Source of the DNA: an uncultured Collinsella sp.
Lineage (GTDB): Bacteria > Actinomycetota > Coriobacteriia > Coriobacteriales > Coriobacteriaceae
NCBI GenBank assembly: GCA_949288855.1
Contig: CASELS010000007.1
Location: 1-40,043, forward strand
Reading direction: 5' to 3'
Length of the DNA stretch: 40,043 bases
Below the pieces are notes generated by a model. The model did not search any database, was not told the origin of the DNA, and saw nothing but the letters and a program-made list of their open reading frames with translations. Position numbers and translations under genes: made by a program. This document shows positions 34,777 to 40,043 of the stretch, one piece after another. Position 1 is the first letter of the stretch, and every line of letters begins with the position of its first letter.

Positions 34777-34799
34777 GGCATGTAACAAGAGGAGGATGT

Positions 34800-35369
34800 A
34801 TGGCAACACGCGAGATTGATATCACGACCCGTAAACAGCTGGATATCTACATGAACCCCCAGCGGCAGCGCCTTCTGCACGAGATGCAGCTGATCGTGCG
34901 TCCTGCGACGTGCAAAGAGCTCGCAGACGCCATGGGCATCTCCGCCTCATCCGTCACGCACCATATGAAAAAGTTGGAAGAGCTAGGGTTGGTCGAGCTC
35001 GACCATACCGAGGTTGTGCGCGGCATCAACGCGCGATACTGGCGGGCTGTTCCCGCTCAGGTGAACCTGCTTATGGACGACGGTGACGATCTTAGGGAAG
35101 AGAAAGAGCTCGTTGTCGACTATCTGAACCAGCGCGTGTTCGAGGGGCTTCGAGCTTACGTCTCGTCCGGTGCTGCGGCCCGCGATGAGGAGCTCGGGCG
35201 GGCGCGCGGTGAGCTGCGGGCGGGCATCATCTACCTTACCGAGGACGATGCCCAGGCATTCCGGCGGATGGTTGACGAGTTCATCGACGCGCACGATGTG
35301 CCTGCGGCGGGTGCCGTCCCGTGGGAGGTCAGCATCGGCTGCTATCCGCATCGGAGCGAATCAGCGTAG
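34800..35369 (+). CDS. ArsR-like winged-helix transcriptional regulator
   Basis: A 189-residue protein whose N-terminal half is an ArsR/HTH_20-type DNA-binding domain: MNPQRQRLLHEMQL, then CKELADAMGISASSVTHHMK (about 39-58) and a wing with VELDHTEVVRGINARYW. The C-terminal half is helical and acidic, probably for dimerisation or effector binding. No arsenic-type cysteine motif is visible; C38 is the only Cys near the HTH. ATG 34800 follows AAGAGGAGG with short spacing. The MFS gene starts 62 nt downstream and is the likely regulated partner. Confidence 0.8.
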   Translation: MATREIDITTRKQLDIYMNPQRQRLLHEMQLIVRPATCKELADAMGISASSVTHHMKKLEELGLVELDHTEVVRGINARYWRAVPAQVNLLMDDGDDLREEKELVVDYLNQRVFEGLRAYVSSGAAARDEELGRARGELRAGIIYLTEDDAQAFRRMVDEFIDAHDVPAAGAVPWEVSIGCYPHRSESA

Positions 35370-35431
35370 GTATCGATAGGGAACAGCTGAATAGACTCGT
35401 TGCAAGCCTGCTGCTGGAGGGTGGTATCGCT

Positions 35432-36697
35432 ATGTCAAAAACTCGTCAGAAAACACGCGCTACCACCGTGCTTGCTTCGATTCTCCCGGTGAGTCATGCA
35501 CTCGTGTTTTTGGCCATGTACGTCGCAGGCGGCCTCTCGGTTCCCGTGCTCTCCCTCATGCTGATCGCGCGCGGAGCGACAGTTGAGACGCTGCCGATCT
35601 CGATTGGTATAACGCTTGCCGTCACCTGTGCGTTTGAGGTTCCAAGCGGCGTTATATCAGATGTCTTGGGCAGGCGCGCCACCTTTGCAGCATCTATGCT
35701 GCTTCATGCAGGAGCGTATCTGTTCCTGCTTATAGGTGGCGGATTTGCGACGGTGTTGGTCTCGAGTGTCTTGCGCGGGCTCGCCCTTGCGGCACGAACG
35801 GGTTCGCTTGAGGCGATGGAGATAGATCGCGTTCTGGATTTGAATCATGAGGGAGGCATGCGGCTTGCCGCCCTAGATGGCCTGAATGGGCGCCTTGCGT
35901 TGCTGGAGACGGCGGGTACCGCTACAGGCGGATTGCTCGGCGGTGCGCTCGCTGCGTTCGATGGCACCTACGTGCTGCTTATTGTGTCTGTTGTCTTCCT
36001 CTCCCTAACGTCTCTGGCGGGAGCCGTGATCGTCTTTCCAAGAGATGTGCGAAGGGCTGGTGCGGGAATGCGAGAGGGTTTGCGCGATGAGCTTGCCGCT
36101 ATCGCTGCAATGGCGAAGCGCTCCGGCGATGTTCGGCTTGTGCTTGCGCTCTCGGTATCCGCCGGTGTTGCCATGGTGGCTCTCGAGACATATTGGCAGC
36201 TCGATCTCTTGGCGCTCATGGGCGGCTCTTGGGAATGGATGTTGGGGGTTGTTAGCTGTCTTGGTATGGCGATGGCTTCGGTGGGCAGTGCCTGCGCTAT
36301 GCGCTTTGGTGTTCTTGTCGAGGAATTCTTTAGGGGGCAGGGAAGGTGTGTCCTGTACATCGTCCTGCACGCATCGATTCTCGTCGTGCTTGGTGCGCTC
36401 GCACTTGCGACATCTGCTGCGATGTTTGTGGGACTTTATTCGCTCATGTACCTTTTGCTCGGTGTCCGCAGCGTTACCGAGCAGACGCTGCTACATAACG
36501 CGGTTTCATCACAGGAGCGGGCGGGTATGGCGTCGGTGCAGTCGGTTGCCATTCGAGGCGGCGGCGCGCTCTCGTCCGCTGTAGGAAGCACCCTTGTGCC
36601 GTTGGTCGGGTTAAGCGGAGTTTGGATGGCACTCGCCGTCATTGCCGTGGCTCCTATAATTACAACTATGCTGAATCTGCGATATAATTCAGCATAG
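35432..36697 (+). CDS. MFS transporter
   Basis: A 421-residue major facilitator protein with about twelve hydrophobic segments. The loop 2-3 motif is recognisable as GVISDVLGRRATFAAS (about 72-87), matching the G-x-x-x-D-x-x-G-R-R signature. It is probably a drug or metabolite exporter; the substrate is unknown. The start ATG 35432 follows GGAGG at 35416-35420 with an 11-nt gap; the frame is open upstream to 35321 but overlaps the regulator gene. It likely forms a small operon with the ArsR-like regulator. Its last codons and stop lie inside the inverted repeat (36662-36701) of the abiE promoter region. Confidence 0.88.
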   Translation: MSKTRQKTRATTVLASILPVSHALVFLAMYVAGGLSVPVLSLMLIARGATVETLPISIGITLAVTCAFEVPSGVISDVLGRRATFAASMLLHAGAYLFLLIGGGFATVLVSSVLRGLALAARTGSLEAMEIDRVLDLNHEGGMRLAALDGLNGRLALLETAGTATGGLLGGALAAFDGTYVLLIVSVVFLSLTSLAGAVIVFPRDVRRAGAGMREGLRDELAAIAAMAKRSGDVRLVLALSVSAGVAMVALETYWQLDLLALMGGSWEWMLGVVSCLGMAMASVGSACAMRFGVLVEEFFRGQGRCVLYIVLHASILVVLGALALATSAAMFVGLYSLMYLLLGVRSVTEQTLLHNAVSSQERAGMASVQSVAIRGGGALSSAVGSTLVPLVGLSGVWMALAVIAVAPIITTMLNLRYNSA

Positions 36698-36701
36698 TTG
36701 T
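36660..36701 (+). promoter_or_regulatory. abiE promoter inside a 15-bp perfect inverted repeat (probable AbiEi operator)
   Basis: ACAACTATGCTGAAT (36662-36676) and ATTCAGCATAGTTGT (36687-36701) are perfect inverted repeats around a 10-nt centre. A consensus TATAAT (36683-36688) sits at the centre and second arm, with TTACAA (36660-36665) 17 nt upstream as a weak -35. AbiEi antitoxins are known to repress their own operon by binding inverted repeats at the promoter, so this is the likely operator. A second TATAAT lies at 36655-36660. The repeat includes the stop codon of the MFS gene. Confidence 0.7.
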
Positions 36702-36724
36702 CCACCGCTGGGAGGTGTGTCGCC

Positions 36725-37306
36725 ATGGGTCTCGTTGATATCGCTGTAAAAAACAATGGTTATATCTCCGTAGCTCAGGCAACGGCTGCCCATATTCCCC
36801 GTAGGTCTCTAACAGAGGCGGTCGAATCAGGGGAGCTCGTCAGGGTTGATCGCGGACTGTATGCTTTGCCCGATACCTGGGAGGACCCTCTATTTATCGC
36901 GCAGCACCGATTTAGCAGAGGAACCTTCTCCGATGAAACGGCACTGTACCTACTTGGAATGACAGATCGTGTGCCGCTCTCGCTCACCATGACGTTTCCC
37001 CGTTCCTATAACACCAGGCCTGTCAAAGAAGCGGGAATCATCTACCGAACATGCGCTGACGATGTGCTCAGTCTTGGAATATGTGAGCTGCTGACCCCGT
37101 ATGGCAACACGGTCAGAGGTTATGACCTAGAAAGAACGCTCTGCGATATCGTTCGAGGCCAGAAGGTGGTCGACGTCCAAGTTGTTGTGCCCGCAATGAA
37201 GCAATATGCGGCTCTAAGAAACCGTGATCCCATGAAGTTGTTGGAATATGCACGCAAACTCGGCGTCGAATCGAAGATCAGGAGCTATTTGGAGGTGCTT
37301 CTGTGA
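36725..37306 (+). CDS. abiEi: AbiEi-family antitoxin / autorepressor (type IV toxin-antitoxin)
   Basis: A 193-residue protein of typical AbiEi length. The N-terminal winged helix (1-50) reads KNNGYISVAQATAAHIPRRS, then ESGELVRVDRGLYALPD, the family pattern. The C-terminal domain contains GYDLERTLCDIVRG (132-145), the AbiEi hallmark. The protein represses its operon and counters AbiEii. ATG 36725 follows GGGAGG; a TTG at 36698 is in frame but lies within the operator repeat. The stop overlaps the GTG of the toxin gene (GTGA). The region is more AT-rich than its surroundings, which suggests acquisition. Confidence 0.9.
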   Translation: MGLVDIAVKNNGYISVAQATAAHIPRRSLTEAVESGELVRVDRGLYALPDTWEDPLFIAQHRFSRGTFSDETALYLLGMTDRVPLSLTMTFPRSYNTRPVKEAGIIYRTCADDVLSLGICELLTPYGNTVRGYDLERTLCDIVRGQKVVDVQVVVPAMKQYAALRNRDPMKLLEYARKLGVESKIRSYLEVLL

Positions 37307-38156
37307 AAACGAAGAACGCGATGCAGCTGAAAGCGCTGATTAACAACAGGGCGCGGGCAGCGGGAATCAACCCCAGGCCCTTATGCAGAACTACCTTATA
37401 GAGCGCTTTCTCGAGCGTCTTGCGCAATCAAGGTGGCGCGACGACGTGGTGGTCAAAGGAGGGGTGCTCATCGCATCGCTCGTTGGCGTTGAATCGCGCA
37501 CCACCATGGATCTTGACACGACAATCAGGGGCTTCACCCTTAGTCATGAAACTGCCCAACAAGTGTTTCAAGAGGTGGCGTCCATTCCATGTGATGACGA
37601 TTGGACGTTTCTGCTCGATCGTACTGTGGATATTCGGGAAACGGATGATTATCCCGATATCCGCGTTCATCTCAAAGCCGTTTATCCGCCGATGTCGGTG
37701 CCGTTTACCATTGATGTGACCACGGGTGACAAGATTACTCCGGCGCCCATCGAGTACGACTATCCCAAGTTGTTTGATGATGGCAGCATCAGGCTGTTCG
37801 CCTATCCTTTAGAAACGGTGTTGGCTGAGAAGCTGGAAACGGTGATTTCCCGTTGCGTCACCAATACACGGCCTCGTGACTTCTACGATATTCATGTGCT
37901 ATGGAGACTTCACGGTGGGGAATGCAGTATGCACACTCTGCGCGCGGCACTGGATGCGACATGCGAGAAAAGGGGTAGTGCGGGGCGCGTGCTTCGCTGG
38001 GAGCGCGTGTTTGATGAAGTTGAGAACGATAGCCCGATGCAGTCTCTATGGCAAAAGTGTATTCAAAGAAATGCCTACGCCGCACAGACCAGTCTTCAAC
38101 AATGTTGCGCCACCGCTCGTGAGGTCATGCTGGCGATGCAGGTGTCGCCAGCATGA
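37303..38156 (+). pseudogene. abiEii: AbiEii-family nucleotidyltransferase toxin, frameshifted near the 5' end
   Basis: Reading from GTG 37303 (overlapping the antitoxin stop) gives MKTKNAMQLKALINNRARAA then GINPRPL, the normal AbiEii N-terminus, but this frame stops at 37399-37401. The rest continues in another frame from 37383, MQNYLIERFLERLAQSRWRD, matching the next family segment directly. A one-base loss (or two-base gain) near 37375-37382 explains it. The main part (257 residues) keeps the nucleotidyltransferase motif KGGVLIASLVG with TMDLDTTI (D43, D45 from ATG 37383) and the PRDFYDIHVLW segment. Internal ATG 37383 has no ribosome site. The gene is either inactivated, making a shortened toxin, or affected by a sequencing error. 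Confidence 0.82.
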
Positions 38157-38158
38157 CC
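38123..38158. terminator. 14-bp perfect hairpin at the end of abiEii (likely bidirectional terminator)
   Basis: GGTCATGCTGGCGA (38123-38136) and TCGCCAGCATGACC (38145-38158) are perfectly complementary around an 8-nt loop. The hairpin includes the abiEii stop codon and lies between two convergent genes. Only a short ATTT follows on the plus strand. Confidence 0.6.
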
Positions 38159-38218
38159 ATTTGACGCTCAGCTCGTCATCATTCTCCGGTCATCCACGCG
38201 GCGTCGTTGAGCGAATGC

Positions 38219-38944
38219 CTACAGCTCGCGCTTCTCGTAGAGCTTGAGCGAGACGGCGGCAGAGATCGCCAGCGCCACGGCCGACAGGGCCACGAGAGCC
38301 ACGCAGCCCACGGCCATGCCAACCGGTGTGTCGAGCGCCTCGAGCGCGGCGGAGACGAGCTCCATGCCCGGGATGCCGCCGTCGAGCATGCCGCTGTTGC
38401 CGAGGACGACCACGGGAACCACGAAGAGCAGCACGATCACCGTGGGCAGGATCTGCGTGGCGCGCGTCTGGCCCAGGCGGAAATAGAGCGGCGTCACCAC
38501 GCTCGCCACGACGGAGCCGATGAGCAGAGTGAAGCAGGTGACGACGGCCATGACGGAGAGCATGTCGGGGTCAAAGGCGAACGCCTCGCCGACCTCGCCG
38601 GGCAGGCCCACCGCGCTGACGACGGCCGTTGCCACGAGCGCTGCCACGAGGCCCACGACCATGCCGAGCAGGCCAAACGTCACGATGGCGGCGTAGCGGC
38701 CGAGCACGACGTCGCGCCGGGAGAGCGGCAGTGTGAGGCGGAAGAGCTCCCAGTGGTTGAGCTGGTCGTAGGCGGCGAGGCCCATCGCGCTCATCATGAA
38801 GAACATGCAGGTGAGCGTGGCCGGCATCGCAAGCGGCGTCTGCATGCCGAGGCCGATGCACAGGCTCACGAGCAGCCCCAGTCCCACGAGCTGCCGTGCG
38901 TAGTCGCGAAAGATCGTCATCTCAAGGAGGAATGCGCGCTTCAT
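38219..38944 (-). CDS. ABC-2-type transporter permease
   Basis: A 241-residue membrane protein with about six hydrophobic segments. It begins MKRAFLLEMTIFRDYARQLV and carries a cytoplasmic DQLNHWELFRLTLPLSRRDV segment typical of ABC-2 permeases that follow YtrA-type regulators. It works with the ATPase encoded just upstream; the ATPase stop and this ATG overlap by one base (TAATG). The family exports or responds to cell-wall-active compounds, but the substrate is unknown. The gene returns to high GC after the AT-richer abiE region. Confidence 0.85.
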   Translation of the reverse strand: MKRAFLLEMTIFRDYARQLVGLGLLVSLCIGLGMQTPLAMPATLTCMFFMMSAMGLAAYDQLNHWELFRLTLPLSRRDVVLGRYAAIVTFGLLGMVVGLVAALVATAVVSAVGLPGEVGEAFAFDPDMLSVMAVVTCFTLLIGSVVASVVTPLYFRLGQTRATQILPTVIVLLFVVPVVVLGNSGMLDGGIPGMELVSAALEALDTPVGMAVGCVALVALSAVALAISAAVSLKLYEKREL

Positions 38945-39822
38945 TATCGGACACCGCCCTTCAGGGTGAGGGTCATGTAGTCGTCTATGGTCATGCGGTC
39001 GACCGGGATCTCCGGGAAGCTCTCCGCAAAGGCAAAGCGGTCGGGGACGAGCACGTCGATGCCGTAGTCGTGGCGCAGGTAGCGCAGCTCGGCGTCTGCG
39101 ACGACGCCCGCGTCCGCGATCTTCTCGAGGTCCGCCACGCGGCAGCGCGCGACGCCCATCTCGTCGGTGATGACGTCCTTGGGCAGGTCAAAGATGATGC
39201 GTCCGGCGTCGATGCACACAATGCGGTCCGCGATGCGCTCGAGGTCGCTCGTGATGTGGCTGCTCATGAGGATGGCGCGGCCGGGCTCGGCCACGAAGTC
39301 GCGCAGCAGGTCGAGCACCTCGTCGCGCGCCATCGGGTCCAGGCCGGCCGTGGCCTCGTCGAGGATGAGCAGGCGCGCGTCGTGCGCGAGCGCGCAGGCC
39401 AGGGAGAGCTTCATGCCCATGCCGCGCGAGAGGCTCTTCACGGTCTTCTTGGCGTCCAGGCCGAACTCGCTGACCAGTCGCTCGAAGCGATGCGCATCCC
39501 AGGTGGCGTAGGTGCGCTGGTAGATGCGCCCCACGTCCGCGACCTTGAGGTGTTCCGGCAGCGAGATCGCGTCAAAGACGACCCCGACCTGCTCCTTGGT
39601 GGCCGCGCCCGACGCGCGGGAGAGCTCGTCGCTGGGAACGCCGAGTACGCTCGAGGTGCCTCCGTCCACGGGGAAGAGGCCGAGAAGGGCCTTGATGGTG
39701 GTGGACTTGCCGGCGCCGTTCTGGCCGATGAAGCCCACGACCTCGCCCTCGTTCACGGTGAGGTCCACGCCCTCCAGCGAGAAGGAGTCGTAGTGCTTGG
39801 TGAGCCCGCGTGCCCTAATCAT
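38944..39822 (-). CDS. ABC transporter ATP-binding protein
   Basis: A 292-residue ATPase. Walker A is GQNGAGKST (33-41), the signature is LSRGM (131-135, variant of LSGGQ as in YtrB-like ATPases), Walker B is LLILDE (151-156), and the switch His is in SSHITSD. A C-terminal extension of about 80 residues follows the NBD. The start at 39822 follows GGAAAGGAC; the longer frame to 39867 would run through the palindrome at 39837-39867. It lies between the GntR gene and the permease gene, forming a regulator-ATPase-permease operon. Confidence 0.92.
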   Translation of the reverse strand: MIRARGLTKHYDSFSLEGVDLTVNEGEVVGFIGQNGAGKSTTIKALLGLFPVDGGTSSVLGVPSDELSRASGAATKEQVGVVFDAISLPEHLKVADVGRIYQRTYATWDAHRFERLVSEFGLDAKKTVKSLSRGMGMKLSLACALAHDARLLILDEATAGLDPMARDEVLDLLRDFVAEPGRAILMSSHITSDLERIADRIVCIDAGRIIFDLPKDVITDEMGVARCRVADLEKIADAGVVADAELRYLRHDYGIDVLVPDRFAFAESFPEIPVDRMTIDDYMTLTLKGGVR

Positions 39823-39836
39823 GTGACGTCCTTTCC

Positions 39837-39867
39837 ATGTTACGAAGGGACAGTCCCTTCGTAACAT
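39837..39867. repeat. 31-bp perfect inverted repeat between the GntR and ABC ATPase genes
   Basis: ATGTTACGAAGGGAC (39837-39851), one A, and GTCCCTTCGTAACAT (39853-39867) form 15-bp perfect arms around a single base. It fills nearly the whole space between the GntR stop (39868) and the ATPase ribosome site. It may be an operator, a processing or attenuation hairpin, or a dispersed palindromic repeat. Confidence 0.85.
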
Positions 39868-40043
39868 TCAATCCAGTACCAGGGCGAACATCTCGGAGAG
39901 TTCGTCGTCCGTGAGGCCGATCGCCCGGCCGCGATCAACGGCCCTGGCGAGAAGCCCCTCGACCTCCCTCATCTGCTCCTCGCGGATGAGCTCGGCGTTT
40001 CCGCCGGCGACGTAGGTGCCCTTGCCCTGCACCGTCTCGATCA
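39868..40043 (-). CDS. GntR-family (YtrA-like) transcriptional regulator, truncated by the window edge
   Basis: The last 58 residues are visible on the minus strand: IETVQGKGTYVAGGNAELIR, then EEQMREVEGLLARAVDRGRA and IGLTDDELSEMFALVLD. The V-x-G-K-G-T-(Y/F)-V segment is the wing of the GntR HTH. The short helical tail after it is typical of the YtrA subfamily, which represses adjacent ABC transporter genes. The DNA-recognition helix lies outside the window. It is upstream in the same direction as the ATPase and permease genes. Confidence 0.85.
   Translation of the reverse strand, partial: IETVQGKGTYVAGGNAELIREEQMREVEGLLARAVDRGRAIGLTDDELSEMFALVLD

Noticed and set aside
37375-37385. Programmed ribosomal frameshifting in abiEii
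   Set aside because: The GGCCCTTATG stretch does not fit an X-XXY-YYZ slippery heptamer in the starting frame and no stimulatory structure was evident; a mutation or error is simpler.

Overview
The window is a high-GC, gene-dense stretch of bacterial chromosome. It most resembles a gut Actinomycetota of the Coriobacteriia (Collinsella-like). This is an inference from codon use, frequent GTG/TTG starts behind strong GGAGG-type ribosome sites, a formyl-THF synthetase/cyclodeaminase C1 pathway, a superoxide-reductase-like protein typical of anaerobes, and a short intergenic repeat. No phage, transposon, plasmid or CRISPR locus is visible. All functional calls come from reading motifs; no database search was run.

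Layout. 1-1464: the 3' part of a BMP-family substrate-binding protein, overlapped by a metallophosphoesterase. 1532-1615: tRNA-Leu(UAG). 1716-5203: tig-clpP-clpX, a protein-folding and proteolysis cluster with a hairpin in the clpP leader. 5204-5605: an AT-richer gap with a near-perfect palindrome. 5606-6616: an orphan protein that appears to join an AbiEi-like winged-helix region to a PD-(D/E)xK-like nuclease region. 6642-7115: a VOC/glyoxalase protein, divergent from valS (7314-10016), which ends in a textbook terminator. 10196-11446: an unrecognised coiled-coil membrane protein. 11564-12991: a GH1 6-phospho-beta-glucosidase with its terminator. 12992-13515: a non-coding region with three copies of a 26-nt repeat.

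13516-19548 is a folate/one-carbon block: fhs, fchA, folD, folE, a 5-formyl-THF cyclo-ligase and folC. Formate is activated to 10-formyl-THF by Fhs, interconverted with methenyl-THF by FchA and reduced to methylene-THF by FolD; FolE starts pterin synthesis, the cyclo-ligase rescues 5-formyl-THF and FolC polyglutamylates. FolD lacks the Lys and Gln normally needed for its cyclohydrolase half, so FchA next door probably supplies that step. Between fhs and fchA lies a roughly 90-nt element that can fold into a branched structure.

19665-29602: a TSUP permease, a CLC antiporter of the fluoride-type clade, an M18 aminopeptidase, a ROK regulator, an ornithine-cyclodeaminase-like protein (minus strand) and a heterodimeric ABC exporter with one degenerate ATP site (minus strand). 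A LysR regulator is divergent from the exporter. 30616-34712: an MBL-fold hydrolase, small membrane proteins, a superoxide-reductase-like protein and an XRE-membrane fusion. 34800-36697: an ArsR-like regulator and an MFS transporter.

36725-38156 is an AbiE type IV toxin-antitoxin locus. A 15-bp perfect inverted repeat brackets its likely promoter, the toxin gene abiEii is frameshifted near its 5' end, and a 14-bp perfect hairpin closes it. The window ends with a minus-strand GntR-ABC ATPase-permease operon (ytrABC-like) whose GntR gene is cut by the window edge.
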